A stretch of 64,000 bases of DNA from Actinophytocola xinjiangensis (GCF_001921215.1 NZ_MSIF01000012.1:124001-188000); one strand, 5' to 3'; counted from the first letter of the stretch, positions 15,659-24,367 are shown. Notes: generated from the letters alone by a model not told the origin. Program-made: numbers and translations.

Positions 15659-17773
15659 TCAGGACGGCCAGGACGGGTCGGAGGTCAGCACGGTGAGCCG
15701 CTGGGTCGCGCGGGTGAGCGCGACGTAGAGCGTGCGGGGACCCGTGGTGGCCTCGCTGACCAGCTCGGTCGGCTCGATCAGCACGACCGCGTCGTACTCG
15801 AGGCCCTTGGCCTCCACGCCGTCCACCACCGACAGCCGCGAATCGTCCACATCGGACAGCATGGTGCGCACCCCGGCCAGCCTGCTGGTCGGGGTGATCA
15901 CCCCCACCGTTCCGTCCACTTCGGACAGGATGGTGCGGGTCTCGTGCAGCACGGCCGCCGCCAGCTCCGACTGGGCGACCGTGCGCACCGCCGGCTTCAC
16001 CCCGGTACTGCGCACCGCCTTGGGCAGCTGGTCGGGAGTGGACACGTCGGTCACGACCTGGGCGGCCAGCTCGAAGATCTCCGCCGAGTTGCGGTAGTTG
16101 GTGTTCAGCGTGAACCGCCGCAGCGCCGTGCGGGGACCCAGCGCCGAGGACCGCGCCGAGGCCGCCTCGTCCGGATCGGGCCAGGAACTCTGCACCGGGT
16201 CGCCGACCACCGTCCAGCTCGCGTACTTGCCCCGCCGCCCGACCATCCGCCACTGCATCGGCGAGAGGTCCTGCGCCTCGTCCACCACGATGTGCGAGTA
16301 CTCGTCGTAGTGCTCGGTGCGGCGGTAGGCCGGCGCGTCCCCGCGCTCGCCCCACGCCCGCAGCTCCGCCGCCGCCGCCGCGGCCAGCCGGCGGCGGTGG
16401 CGCTTGGACGGCTGACCCAGCAACACCCGCAGCTCGTCGAGCAACGCCACGTCGGCGACCGTCGGCCCCTGCCCGCCGGCCCACGACGACGCCAGCAGAC
16501 CGATCTCCCGGTCCGACAGCGACCGGCCGGCGGCACCGGCGATCCTGGCCGGGTCGGCCAACGAGGCCAGCACCTCGGCGGCCGTGCGGATCGGCCACCA
16601 CACCACCACGAACCGGTGGAAGTCGATCCGCTCGCCCAACGCCGTGACCAGCTCGTCGTGGTCCATCCCCGGACGGCCGTCGGCCTGGCGCCACAACGCC
16701 TCCAGCAGCGCCTCCGCCGCGTCCACCCGCGACTGGTTGGGCGGGCGCCCGGCGGAGTGCACCTGCCGGCGGACCTTCGCCAGCTCCCGCGCGTCGAGCT
16801 TGAGGACCTCGCCCCGGTAGGTGATCCGCAGCTCCCTCGGCGCGTCCGGCGGCTCCTCACGCAGCACCCGCTTGAGGATGCGCCGCATCCGCAGCGATCC
16901 CTTGATCCGCGCGACCTCCGGCGGGTCGGCGCCGACGGCGAGGGCGCCGTCGAGAACCTCGCCCAGCGAACGCAGTTCGACGGTGTCCTCACCCATCGCC
17001 GGCAGCACGCGGGAGATGTAGGAGGTGAACGCCGGCGACGGTCCGATGACCAGCACACCGGACCCGCCCATCCGCCGGCGGTCGCGGTAGAGCAGGTAGG
17101 CCACCCGGTGCAGCGCCACGGCGGTCTTGCCGGTGCCCGGCCCGCCGGTGATCTCGGTGATCCCGCGCCACGGCGCGCGGATCGCCTCGTCCTGCTCCTT
17201 CTGGATGGTGGCGACGATGTCGCGCATCCGGTCACCCCTGGCCCGGGTGAGGCTGGCCATCAGCGCGCCCTCACCGACCACGGCCATGCCCTCTGGCCGC
17301 TTCTCCGGCGCCAGCAGGTCGTCGTCGATGTCGACCACGCTCTGGCCGGTGGACCGGATGACCCGGCGGCGCACCACGTCCATCGGCCGCTCGGCGGTGG
17401 CCTGGTAGAAGGCGGCCGCCGCCGGGGCGCGCCAGTCGGTGACCAGGTTGTCGAAGTTCCCGTCGCGGATGCCCAGGCGCCCGACGTACATGGTCTCGCC
17501 GTCGCCGGTGTCCAGCCGGCCGAAGACCAGACCCTCGTGCTCGGCGTCGAGGCTGCGCAGGATCTGGTTGGCGTGGCGCACCATCACGTCACGTTCGAAC
17601 AACATCGAGGCCTGCTCGAAGATCGCCTCGTTGCGCGCGCCGTGGGCGAGCTGGTCGCCCTTGCGACGCATGTCTCGTGCCTCGACGCGCATGTCCTCGA
17701 CGCGCGCGTACACGACATCGACGTGCGCCTGCTCGACAGCGATCTCGGCCTGCCTGACAGAGATGTGCGACAC
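15659..17773 (-). CDS. helD: HelD-family RNA polymerase-associated ATPase (UvrD-like)
   Basis: The 704-residue protein has the HelD layout: a charged N-terminal coiled-coil arm (about 1-70), a domain with VFGRLD / YVGRLGIRD, then a split UvrD-like ATPase with Walker A GGPGTGKT (about 210-217), a long insertion, Walker B VVDEAQDLS (about 495) and the C-terminal motif LYVALTRATQRLTVL. HelD proteins bind RNA polymerase and use ATP to clear it from stalled or DNA-bound states; the related HelR confers rifamycin tolerance. The GTG start follows AGGGAGA. No rifamycin-associated element was found upstream, so the HelR role is not supported. It is divergent from rsmD. Confidence 0.87.
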   Translation of the reverse strand: MSHISVRQAEIAVEQAHVDVVYARVEDMRVEARDMRRKGDQLAHGARNEAIFEQASMLFERDVMVRHANQILRSLDAEHEGLVFGRLDTGDGETMYVGRLGIRDGNFDNLVTDWRAPAAAAFYQATAERPMDVVRRRVIRSTGQSVVDIDDDLLAPEKRPEGMAVVGEGALMASLTRARGDRMRDIVATIQKEQDEAIRAPWRGITEITGGPGTGKTAVALHRVAYLLYRDRRRMGGSGVLVIGPSPAFTSYISRVLPAMGEDTVELRSLGEVLDGALAVGADPPEVARIKGSLRMRRILKRVLREEPPDAPRELRITYRGEVLKLDARELAKVRRQVHSAGRPPNQSRVDAAEALLEALWRQADGRPGMDHDELVTALGERIDFHRFVVVWWPIRTAAEVLASLADPARIAGAAGRSLSDREIGLLASSWAGGQGPTVADVALLDELRVLLGQPSKRHRRRLAAAAAAELRAWGERGDAPAYRRTEHYDEYSHIVVDEAQDLSPMQWRMVGRRGKYASWTVVGDPVQSSWPDPDEAASARSSALGPRTALRRFTLNTNYRNSAEIFELAAQVVTDVSTPDQLPKAVRSTGVKPAVRTVAQSELAAAVLHETRTILSEVDGTVGVITPTSRLAGVRTMLSDVDDSRLSVVDGVEAKGLEYDAVVLIEPTELVSEATTGPRTLYVALTRATQRLTVLTSDPSWPS

Positions 17774-17884
17774 GCACTCTCCCTGGGGTGCCTGCGAGTG
17801 TGGAATGGGAAGAGCGAGCCTACGCGAAATGACGCGCCCGGGGGTGGACACCCTGATCACAGATTCCCGCGAGACGATGTCCCG

Positions 17885-18442
17885 GTGACCAGGATCGTGG
17901 CCGGGACCGCCGGTGGACGCCAGCTCGCCGTGCCGAGGCGCGGCACCCGGCCGACCTCGGATCGCGTGCGGGAGGCCCTGTTCAGCGCGGTCGAGGCCGC
18001 GCTGGACCTCGACGGCGCGCGGGTGCTCGACCTCTACGCCGGCACCGGAGCGCTCGGGCTGGAGGCGCTCTCGCGTGGGGCGGCTCACGCCACGCTCGTC
18101 GAGTCCGACGGCGGCGCGCTGGCCGTGCTGCGCCGCAACGTCGCCGCGCTCGGGCTCGCCGGCGCGGTGGTCCGGCCGGGCAAGGTCGCGACCGTCCTGG
18201 CGACCCCGCCCGACCAGCCCTACGACCTCGTGTTCGCCGACCCGCCCTACGCCCTGCCCGCCGGCGCGCTGAGCGCCGACCTGACCGCGCTGGTGGCCTG
18301 GACCCGTCCCGGCACGGCGGTGGTGGTCGAGCGGGCGAAGCGGTCACCGGAGTTCACCTGGCCGCCGGAGTACGAGCCCGGCCGGGTCCGGCACTACGGC
18401 GACACGTCGCTGCACTGGGCCCACCTGGGTGATCGCGTGTGA
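17885..18442 (+). CDS. rsmD: 16S rRNA (guanine966-N2)-methyltransferase RsmD
   Basis: The 185-residue protein begins VTRIVAGTAGGRQL, the conserved RsmD N-terminus, followed by the S-adenosylmethionine motif LDLYAGTGALGLEALSRG (about 42-59) and the catalytic motif IV ADPPY (about 119). It methylates G966 of 16S rRNA on assembled 30S particles. The start is GTG. It lies directly upstream of coaD, a neighbour pair conserved across actinobacteria, with a hairpin and a separate coaD promoter between them. Confidence 0.95.
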   Translation: MTRIVAGTAGGRQLAVPRRGTRPTSDRVREALFSAVEAALDLDGARVLDLYAGTGALGLEALSRGAAHATLVESDGGALAVLRRNVAALGLAGAVVRPGKVATVLATPPDQPYDLVFADPPYALPAGALSADLTALVAWTRPGTAVVVERAKRSPEFTWPPEYEPGRVRHYGDTSLHWAHLGDRV

Positions 18443-18454
18443 TCCCGCAGGTGA

Positions 18455-18476
18455 TCACGGCCACCGTTGGCCGTGA
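18455..18476 (+). terminator. hairpin between rsmD and coaD
   Basis: TCACGGCCA (18455-18463) and TGGCCGTGA (18468-18476) form a perfect 9-bp stem with a 4-nt loop, 12 bp after the rsmD stop. No T-run follows. It could equally be a structured part of the coaD promoter. Confidence 0.5.
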
Positions 18477-18500
18477 CCGACCGCGTGTGGCTGATACGGT
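18473..18500 (+). promoter_or_regulatory. coaD promoter, leaderless type
   Basis: A TACGGT -10 box (18495-18500) lies exactly 6 nt before the coaD ATG, and GTGACC (18473-18478) fits a -35 with a 16-bp spacer. Transcription would begin at or beside the start codon. Confidence 0.55.
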
Positions 18501-18506
18501 CCGCCA

Positions 18507-18989
18507 ATGAGGCGCGCGGTGTGTCCTGGCTCCTACGACCCACCCACCAACGGCCACCTCGACGTGCTCGAGCGCTGTGCGGCCGTGTTCGACGAGGTCG
18601 TGGTCGCGGTGTTGATCAACAAGAACAAGCGTGGTCTGTTCACCGTCGACGAGCGGATGGAGATGCTCGCCGAGTCGGTGTCCCACCTGCCCAACGTGCG
18701 GATCGACTCCTGGCACGGCCTGCTGGTCGACTACTGCCGCCAGCACGGCATCCAGGCCATCGTCAAGGGCCTGCGCGCGATCAGCGACTTCGACTACGAG
18801 CTGCAGATGGCGCAGATGAACCAGCAGCTCACCGGGGTGGAGACGCTGTTCATGCCGACCAAGCCGCTCAACAGCTTCCTGTCCAGCTCACTGGTCAAGG
18901 AGGTCGCCACCTACGGCGGCGACGTCTCCCACCTGCTGCCCGAGACCGTGCACCGCCGCCTGGTCAAGCGCCTGGCCGAGAGGGACTGA
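18507..18989 (+). CDS. coaD: pantetheine-phosphate adenylyltransferase
   Basis: CoaD transfers AMP from ATP to 4'-phosphopantetheine, the penultimate step of coenzyme A synthesis (EC 2.7.7.3). The 160-residue length is typical. The N-terminal nucleotidyltransferase motif is [10 protein letters not shown] (residues 8-17), a Tyr/Pro variant of the more common GTFDPVTNGH, and the second motif [11 protein letters not shown] lies near 128-138. There is no Shine-Dalgarno sequence; a -10 box 6 nt upstream indicates a leaderless message. The 3' end overlaps the convergent acetyltransferase gene by 26 bp. Confidence 0.97.
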   Translation: MRRAVCPGSYDPPTNGHLDVLERCAAVFDEVVVAVLINKNKRGLFTVDERMEMLAESVSHLPNVRIDSWHGLLVDYCRQHGIQAIVKGLRAISDFDYELQMAQMNQQLTGVETLFMPTKPLNSFLSSSLVKEVATYGGDVSHLLPETVHRRLVKRLAERD

Positions 18990-19431
18990 GCGCCAGCTTC
19001 ATGCCGACGTGGCTGGCGGTGAAGCCCAGGCTCTCGTAGAACCGGTGGGCGTCGGTCCGGCTGGCGTCCGAGGTCAGCTGGACCATGATCGCCCCGGCCT
19101 CCCGCGCCCGGTCCACCGCCCACCGGGTCAGCTCGCCGCCCAACCCGGCGGCCCGCCGGTCCGCGCGCACCCGGACGGCCTCGATCAGCGCGCGGGTGCC
19201 GCCCCGCCGGGACAGCCCCGGGATGAACGTCAGCTGCAGGGTGGCGACCACCTCGCCGTCGACCTCGGCCACCGCCAGGTACTGGCGCTCGTCCCGGTCG
19301 ATCTCGGCGAACGCGCTCGCGTAGGCCGGGTCGCCGGGGGACTCCCTGGTCGCGCCGAGCGGGTCGTCGGCCAGCATCGCGACGATCGCCGGCACGTCCT
19401 CGGACCGCGCGCGGCGGATGGTCGTGTTCAT
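18964..19431 (-). CDS. GNAT family N-acetyltransferase
   Basis: The 155-residue protein has a single GNAT fold: an N-terminal [17 protein letters not shown] start, the central beta strands ([22 protein letters not shown]), an acetyl-CoA binding segment ([20 protein letters not shown], a form of the Q/RxxGxG/A loop) and the C-terminal NxxxxR-like element HRFYESLGF. It would transfer an acetyl group from acetyl-CoA to a small molecule or protein N-terminus; the substrate is unknown. It converges on coaD with a 26-bp overlap of coding sequence and is divergent from the RNase gene. Confidence 0.88.
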   Translation of the reverse strand: MNTTIRRARSEDVPAIVAMLADDPLGATRESPGDPAYASAFAEIDRDERQYLAVAEVDGEVVATLQLTFIPGLSRRGGTRALIEAVRVRADRRAAGLGGELTRWAVDRAREAGAIMVQLTSDASRTDAHRFYESLGFTASHVGMKLALSPSRPGA

Positions 19432-19456
19432 GGTGCCCAGTGAAACCCATCGCTCA

Positions 19457-19470
19457 CCGACGATCGTCGG
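19457..19470. promoter_or_regulatory. perfect 14-bp palindrome in the GNAT/RNase divergent promoter
   Basis: CCGACGATCGTCGG is perfectly self-complementary and lies 26 bp upstream of the GNAT start and 37 bp upstream of the RNase start. It has operator-like symmetry; no regulator is assigned. Confidence 0.45.
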
Positions 19471-19494
19471 CTACTGTGCGTCATCCATCGGCGC

Positions 19495-19500
19495 TACCGT
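19495..19500 (+). promoter_or_regulatory. -10 box of the tandem RNase gene, leaderless type
   Basis: TACCGT is followed by exactly 6 nt and then the ATG, so the predicted transcription start coincides with the start codon. No clear -35 is seen. Confidence 0.5.
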
Positions 19501-19506
19501 CGGACG

Positions 19507-20262
19507 ATGAGCACGACGATGAGCAACGTCACATCCAGGCCCGTGAAGGTGCTACTCACGCTGCTGGTCGCGGCGGTGGCCCTCCTCGGACTCACCTCCG
19601 CCACCTCCGCCGCGCCGGCCGTCCTCGCCCAGCCGGTCTGCGGCGACACGTCCAGCTACGACCTCGTGCCGCTGGGGGACCTGCCGGCCGAGGCCGCCGA
19701 CACCGCCGAGCTGATCGCCGACGGCGGCCCGTTCCCGTACCCGCAGGACGGCACGGTCTTCGAGAACCGCGAGGACCTGCTGCCCGACTGCGCCAGCGGC
19801 TACTACCACGAGTACACGGTCGAGACCCCCGGCAGCCCGGACCGGGGCGCCCGGCGGATCGTCACCGGCGAGGACGGCGAGCACTTCTACACCGACGACC
19901 ACTACGCCAGCTTCGTCCTGATCGACCTGGGCGGCGGCGGGCCCACACCGCCGCCCTCCGGGTGCGGTGACCCGTCGGGCATCGACGAGGCCGGGCTGTC
20001 GACCCTGCCGGCGCAGGTCGCCGACACCGTCGCGCTCGTCCGGGCCGGCGGGCCCTACCCGTTCCCCGGCGACGGCCAGACCTACGACAACCGCGAGGGC
20101 GTGCTGCCCGACTGCGCCGCCGGCTACTACAGCCTGTACACCGTGCCCACCCCGGGCGCCCCCGACCGGGGCGAACGGCGCCTGGTCGCCGGCGAGGACG
20201 GCGAGTTCTTCTACACCCCCGACCGGTACGCGACCTTCGTGCTCGTCGACCTGCTGGGCTGA
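19507..20262 (+). CDS. secreted tandem guanyl-specific RNase (RNase Sa type); second domain inactive
   Basis: The 251-residue protein has a signal peptide (about 1-41) and two homologous RNase Sa-like domains (about 43-141 and 153-251) joined by a Gly/Pro linker. Domain 1 keeps every residue known for RNase Sa: Asn87-Arg88-Glu89 (guanine recognition), Glu102 (general base, in YYHEYTV), Arg113, Arg117 and His132 (general acid, in TDDHYASF). Domain 2 keeps Asn195-Arg196-Glu197, Arg221 and Arg225, but the base is Leu210 (YYSLYTV) and the acid is Arg240 (TPDRYATF), so it cannot use the normal mechanism. Each domain has a Cys pair 50 residues apart (45/95, 153/203). No barstar-like inhibitor gene lies nearby. 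Confidence 0.92.
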   Translation: MSTTMSNVTSRPVKVLLTLLVAAVALLGLTSATSAAPAVLAQPVCGDTSSYDLVPLGDLPAEAADTAELIADGGPFPYPQDGTVFENREDLLPDCASGYYHEYTVETPGSPDRGARRIVTGEDGEHFYTDDHYASFVLIDLGGGGPTPPPSGCGDPSGIDEAGLSTLPAQVADTVALVRAGGPYPFPGDGQTYDNREGVLPDCAAGYYSLYTVPTPGAPDRGERRLVAGEDGEFFYTPDRYATFVLVDLLG

Positions 20263-20355
20263 CACGCCAACTTGGGCCAACCTCCACCGTTCGCCCTGCG
20301 CGAGGCGGCAAACTGGACCCCGGAGTTTCGCGTGGGGCGGCGGAGGAGGCCCGGG

Positions 20356-21096
20356 GTGTACAAGGTGTTCGAGGCGCTCGACGAACTCGTCACGATCCTG
20401 GAGGAGGCCCGGGGCGTGCCGATGACCTCCAGTTGCGTCGTGCCCCGGGGCGACATCCTGGAACTGCTCGACGAGGTCCGGGACGCGCTGCCCGCCGAGG
20501 TCGACGACGCCCAGGACGTGCTCGACCGCAAGGACGAGATCATCGGCAACGCCGAGCACGAGGCCGAGCAGTCGGTGAGCAAGGCCACCATGGAGGCCGA
20601 CAAGCTCCTCGACGACGCCAAGGCCCAGGCCGACCGGATGGTCGCCGAGGCCACCGCGCACGCCGACCGGCTGGTCGCCGACGCCGAGGCGCAGGCCGGC
20701 CGGACCATCGCCGCCGGCCAGTCCAAGTACGACGAGGTCGTCTCCCGCTCCCAGCTCGAGGCCGACCGGATGATCCAGGCCGGCCGCGAGTCCTACGAGC
20801 GGCTGGTCGAGGACGGCCGCATCGAGCAGGAGCGCCTGGTCGCCCAGACCGAGGTCGTGCGGGCCGCCCACGAGGAGTCCTCGCGGGTGCTGGACGCCAC
20901 CGCCGACGAGGCCGCGCGCCAGCGCGCCGAGTGCGACGAGTACGTCGACGGCAAGCTCGCCGAGTTCTCCGACCTGCTCAGCCACACCCTGCGCACGGTC
21001 GGCAAGGGCCGCGCGCACCTGCGCGGCGCGTCGGCCATCGGCTCGACCGCCGGCCTGGGGTCCGGCGGCGCGGCGCCGTTCGACTACACGGCCTGA
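20356..21096 (+). CDS. sepIVA: SepIVA-like DivIVA-domain septation protein
   Basis: A 246-residue acidic coiled-coil protein starting VYKVFEALDELVTILEEARGVPM, as in mycobacterial SepIVA (Rv2927c), which lies in the same position next to the DUF177 and rnc genes. Residues about 28-60 form a DivIVA-like segment (PRGDILELLDEVRDALP), 65-215 are coiled coil with ADKLL / ADRMV / ADRLV repeats, and the tail is Gly/Ala rich. In mycobacteria SepIVA is needed for septation and polar growth. The GTG start was chosen because GGAGGAGG lies 6 nt upstream. Assignment rests on N-terminal motif plus synteny. Confidence 0.87.
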   Translation: MYKVFEALDELVTILEEARGVPMTSSCVVPRGDILELLDEVRDALPAEVDDAQDVLDRKDEIIGNAEHEAEQSVSKATMEADKLLDDAKAQADRMVAEATAHADRLVADAEAQAGRTIAAGQSKYDEVVSRSQLEADRMIQAGRESYERLVEDGRIEQERLVAQTEVVRAAHEESSRVLDATADEAARQRAECDEYVDGKLAEFSDLLSHTLRTVGKGRAHLRGASAIGSTAGLGSGGAAPFDYTA

Positions 21097-21183
21097 GCCG
21101 CGTCCCCGGCCGGCGTAGGCTGGATGGGCCACGCCGCGCTCGCGGGTGGCCGGAACCAACCGTTGGGAAGCGTCGAGTTCGCC

Positions 21184-21738
21184 ATGTCCGAACGCAAGAG
21201 CCCGTGGGTCATCGACACCAGGGAACTCGGGCGTCGCGCGGGTCTGTCCCGCGAGGTGCACCGGATCGCCCCCACCGAGTCCGCGCTCGGTGTCGAGGGC
21301 GTCATCTCCGTGCCCAAGGGCGCCGAGGTCCGCCTGGACGTGCTGCTGGAGTCGGTGGTGGAGGGTGTGCTGGTGTCCGGCACGGCGTTCGCGCCGGTCG
21401 AGGCCGAGTGCTCCCGCTGCCTGGACCCGATCCGGGGCGAGGAGATCGAGGTCGAGTTCACCGAGCTGTTCGCCTACCCGGACAGCGCCACCGAGCAGAC
21501 CACCGACTCCGACGAGATCGCCCGGCTGGTCGACGACCTGGTCGATCTGGAGCCGGTGGTGCGGGACGCGGTCGTGCTGACGTTGCCGAGCGCGCCGCTG
21601 TGCCGGCCCGACTGCGCCGGTCTGTGCCCGGACTGCGGTGTCAAGTGGGCCGATGCCGGTCCCGATCACCGGCATGAGACCATTGACCCTCGATGGGCCG
21701 CGCTCACCGAGCGGTTCAGCACGGATCGGGACGAGTGA
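21184..21738 (+). CDS. DUF177 (YceD-like) protein linked to rpmF
   Basis: A 184-residue protein with the DUF177 signature: an N-terminal VIDTRELGRRAG, a beta-rich centre, CSRCLDPI near 79-86 and a C-terminal CRPDCAGLCPDCG cluster (about 140-152). The Cys pairs suggest a bound zinc. The family is almost always encoded just before rpmF and is linked to 23S rRNA accumulation in plants and E. coli. The ATG at 21184 matches the usual family start; an earlier in-frame ATG at 21124 lies only 2 nt after a TAGGCT box and is probably not transcribed. Confidence 0.9.
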   Translation: MSERKSPWVIDTRELGRRAGLSREVHRIAPTESALGVEGVISVPKGAEVRLDVLLESVVEGVLVSGTAFAPVEAECSRCLDPIRGEEIEVEFTELFAYPDSATEQTTDSDEIARLVDDLVDLEPVVRDAVVLTLPSAPLCRPDCAGLCPDCGVKWADAGPDHRHETIDPRWAALTERFSTDRDE

Positions 21739-21781
21739 GCGTGCCGTCCGGTCCCACCCTGTCGTTGAAGGAGAGTTAGTC

Positions 21782-21964
21782 GTGGCTGTCCCCAAGCGGA
21801 AGATGTCGCGTTCGAACACGCGTACGCGCCGGTCGCAGTGGAAGACCAGCGCTCCGCACCTGGTCGCCTGTTCCAACCGGGCGTGCCGTCAGCCCAAGCC
21901 GCAGCACGTCGTCTGCCCGGCGTGCGGTCAGTACGACGGCCGTCAGGTCAACGAGCCGGCCTGA
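21782..21964 (+). CDS. rpmF: 50S ribosomal protein L32
   Basis: A 60-residue basic protein beginning VAVPKRKMSRSNTRTRRSQWK, the conserved L32 N-terminus. It carries four Cys (CSNRAC and CPAC, about 38-55), so it is the zinc-binding (C+) form of L32. GTG start with AAGGAGAG upstream. The usual order DUF177-rpmF-rnc is kept. Confidence 0.97.
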   Translation: MAVPKRKMSRSNTRTRRSQWKTSAPHLVACSNRACRQPKPQHVVCPACGQYDGRQVNEPA

Positions 21965-21986
21965 CCGGGGCGGGTGAAGGTGGCCG

Positions 21987-22739
21987 GTGTCTGTGGCGGG
22001 TAGGGCGGCGCGGGGTTCGGCAGCCGACCCCGCGGAACTGCTCGAAGCGCTCGGCGTCGAACTCGACGACGAGCTGTTGACGCTTGCCATGACCCACCGC
22101 TCGTACGCCTACGAGAACGGTGGGTTGCCGCCCAACGAGCGGCTGGAGTTCCTCGGTGACGCCGTCCTGGGCCTCATCGTCACCGACCACCTGTACCGCA
22201 CGCACCCGGATCTGCCCGAGGGCAATCTGGCGAAGCTGCGGGCCAGCGTGGTCAACATGCACGCGCTCGCCGGCGTCGCCCGCGACCTGGGCGCCGGCGG
22301 TCTCGGCCCGTACCTGCTGCTGGGCAAGGGCGAGGAGCTGACCGGCGGCCGGGACAAGGCGAGCATCCTCGCCGACGGCATGGAGGCCGTGATCGGCGCG
22401 GTCTACCTCCAGCACGGCGTCGAGATCGCCCGCCAGCTCGTGCACCGGTTGTTCGACCCGCTGCTGGCCGAGGCCCCGCTGCTGGGCGCCGGGCTCGACT
22501 GGAAGACCTCCCTGCAGGAGCTGACCGCGCAGGCCAGTCTCGGTGTGCCGGAGTACCGGGTGCGCGAGGAGGGTCCCGACCACCGCAAGGAGTTCACCGC
22601 CACGGTGATCGTCGCGGGTCAGGACCGGGGCACCGGCGACGGCCGGACCAAGAAGGAGGCCGAGCAGAAGGCCGCCGAGGCGGCCTGGCGCACGCTCTCC
22701 GAGCTGGTCAAGCCCGCCGACCAGGAACCGGATGCCTGA
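21987..22739 (+). CDS. rnc: ribonuclease III
   Basis: RNase III cleaves double-stranded RNA in rRNA precursors and structured messages. The 250-residue protein has the signature [14 protein letters not shown] (about 49-62), the second catalytic acidic cluster [15 protein letters not shown] (about 130-144) and a C-terminal double-stranded RNA-binding domain (about 168-240; [12 protein letters not shown], then [13 protein letters not shown]). The GTG start is 22 bp after rpmF. Its last 8 bp overlap the start of mutM, indicating translational coupling. Confidence 0.97.
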   Translation: MSVAGRAARGSAADPAELLEALGVELDDELLTLAMTHRSYAYENGGLPPNERLEFLGDAVLGLIVTDHLYRTHPDLPEGNLAKLRASVVNMHALAGVARDLGAGGLGPYLLLGKGEELTGGRDKASILADGMEAVIGAVYLQHGVEIARQLVHRLFDPLLAEAPLLGAGLDWKTSLQELTAQASLGVPEYRVREEGPDHRKEFTATVIVAGQDRGTGDGRTKKEAEQKAAEAAWRTLSELVKPADQEPDA

Positions 22740-23580
22740 GTTACCAGAGGTCGAGGTCGTCCGTCGCGGGGTCGACGCGCACGCCACCGGCCGGCGGATC
22801 AGCTCGGTCGAGGTCCTGCATCCCCGCGCGATCCGCCGCCACCCGCCGGGCGCGTCCGACTTCGCCGGCCGGCTCACCGGCCGCCGGATCGAGGCGACCC
22901 GCCGGCGCGGCAAGTACCTGTGGACCGAGCTGTCCGGCGGTGACGCGCTGCTGGCACACCTGGGGATGAGCGGACAGCTGCTGGTCCAACCCGCCGGCAC
23001 CCCCGACGAGAAGCACCTGCGGGTGCGGTTCCGGTTCGACGACGACGGCCCCGAGCTGCGGTTCGTCGACCAGCGGACCTTCGGTGGGTTCTCGCTGGGG
23101 GAGCTGGTGACCGTCGAGGGCACGGTGGTGCCCGAGCCGATCGCGCACATCGGACGGGATCCGATGGACCCGCTGTTCGACGCGGCGGCGGCGGTGGCCG
23201 CGTTGCGCCGCCGGCGGACCGAGCTGAAGCGGGCGCTGCTCGACCAGCGGTTGGTGTCCGGGATCGGCAACATCTACGCCGACGAGGCGTTGTGGCGGGC
23301 GCGGCTGCACTGGGCGCGGCCGACCGAGCTGATCTCCCGGGCCAAGGCCGTCGAGGTGCTCGGCGCGGCGACCGACGTGATGAACGAGGCGCTGGGCGAG
23401 GGCGGGACGTCGTTCGACGCGCTCTACGTCAACGTCAACGGGGAGTCGGGGTACTTCGAGCGCAGCCTCGCGGTGTACGGCCAGGAGGGGGCGCCGTGCC
23501 GGCGGTGCGGGCGGCCGATCCGCCGGGAGCCGTTCATGAACCGCAGTTCCTTCTCCTGCCCACGCTGTCAGCGCCGGTAG
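22732..23580 (+). CDS. mutM: formamidopyrimidine-DNA glycosylase
   Basis: MutM (Fpg) removes 8-oxoguanine and ring-opened purines and nicks the abasic site. The 282-residue protein begins MPELPEVE, where Pro2 is the nucleophile and Glu3 the catalytic acid, and has the H2TH segment with GIGNIYADE (about 180-188) and a C-terminal zinc finger with C-x2-C and C-x2-C around [11 protein letters not shown]. Leu4 is encoded by the rare TTA codon. It overlaps rnc by 8 bp and converges on the TetR gene with 4 bp between stops. Placement after rnc is the actinobacterial norm. Confidence 0.97.
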   Translation: MPELPEVEVVRRGVDAHATGRRISSVEVLHPRAIRRHPPGASDFAGRLTGRRIEATRRRGKYLWTELSGGDALLAHLGMSGQLLVQPAGTPDEKHLRVRFRFDDDGPELRFVDQRTFGGFSLGELVTVEGTVVPEPIAHIGRDPMDPLFDAAAAVAALRRRRTELKRALLDQRLVSGIGNIYADEALWRARLHWARPTELISRAKAVEVLGAATDVMNEALGEGGTSFDALYVNVNGESGYFERSLAVYGQEGAPCRRCGRPIRREPFMNRSSFSCPRCQRR

Positions 23581-23584
23581 CCGG

Positions 23585-24319
23585 TTACGAGGCGGCCGTC
23601 GGCCGGCAGCGGCCACGGTCCTTGGCGCGCAGCTGGGCGGTCATGCCGGCGTAGCCGGGGCCGGGGCCGGGCGGGATGCCGGTGAGGTCGTCGACCGACA
23701 TGGCCGGGCCGGGCAGTTCCTGGTCGAACATCACCCGCACCAGGCCGTCGAGCAGCAGTTCCAGGTGCCGGTGGCTGAGCAGGTGGTTGGCCTCGGGGTC
23801 CATGGCGCCGGGCAGCGGCGGGGTGAACCGGATGATCAGCAGGCTGATGTCGCCGCTGGTGACGTCCAGGCGCAGCGAGCCCTCGCGGTGCGCGGCCGAG
23901 ACCAGGGCGTGCACGGCGTCGCGGGACTCCTTGCGGGCGGCGAGCAGTTCGTCGTCCATGGCGATGCGGTCGACGAGGACCGGCATGACCACGCCGATCC
24001 GCAGGTCGATCGAGTCGTGCATGTAGCGGGTCATCGCCGCGAAGGCGTCGGCCTCCTCGGCGAGCGCGGTGGCCGCCTCCTCGCTGTTCTGGCGCAGCAT
24101 GTCCAGCGCCACCTGCCGGAGTAATACCGAACGGTCGGGAAAATGCCGGTACAGGGTGGCGATGCCCACCTTCGCCCGCCGCGCGATCTGGTCCATCGGC
24201 GCGGTCGGTCCCTGCTCGATGATGAGGTCAACGGCGGAACGCAGGATCTGCTCCCGGTTGCGGAGCGCGTCCGCCCGGGTCCGTCTCTGTCGTGGCCCTC
24301 GTTCGGCAGTGTCGTTCAT
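23585..24319 (-). CDS. TetR family transcriptional regulator
   Basis: The 244-residue protein has an N-terminal TetR helix-turn-helix (about 13-60; ILRSAVDLIIEQG, MDQIARRAKVGIATLYRHFPDR) and a helical ligand-binding domain with no assigned ligand. TetR proteins usually repress their own or adjacent genes until a small molecule binds. The ATG at 24319 was chosen over an upstream in-frame start because MNDTAERG precedes the HTH at the usual distance. It is divergent from kdpD, and a partly palindromic candidate operator lies 49 bp upstream. Confidence 0.9.
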   Translation of the reverse strand: MNDTAERGPRQRRTRADALRNREQILRSAVDLIIEQGPTAPMDQIARRAKVGIATLYRHFPDRSVLLRQVALDMLRQNSEEAATALAEEADAFAAMTRYMHDSIDLRIGVVMPVLVDRIAMDDELLAARKESRDAVHALVSAAHREGSLRLDVTSGDISLLIIRFTPPLPGAMDPEANHLLSHRHLELLLDGLVRVMFDQELPGPAMSVDDLTGIPPGPGPGYAGMTAQLRAKDRGRCRPTAAS

Positions 24320-24367
24320 GGTGGCCTTATCCGGAGGAAATCGGGAGACAAACGCTACTGCAGAACA

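Noticed and set aside
17774-17884. Rifamycin-associated element upstream of the HelD gene
   Set aside because: The 19-bp element could not be found in the promoter region, so the HelR/rifamycin-tolerance role was not assigned.
21124-21183. Upstream ATG for the DUF177 gene
   Set aside because: It lies 2 nt after a TAGGCT -10-like box and adds residues not typical of the family; the ATG at 21184 is preferred.
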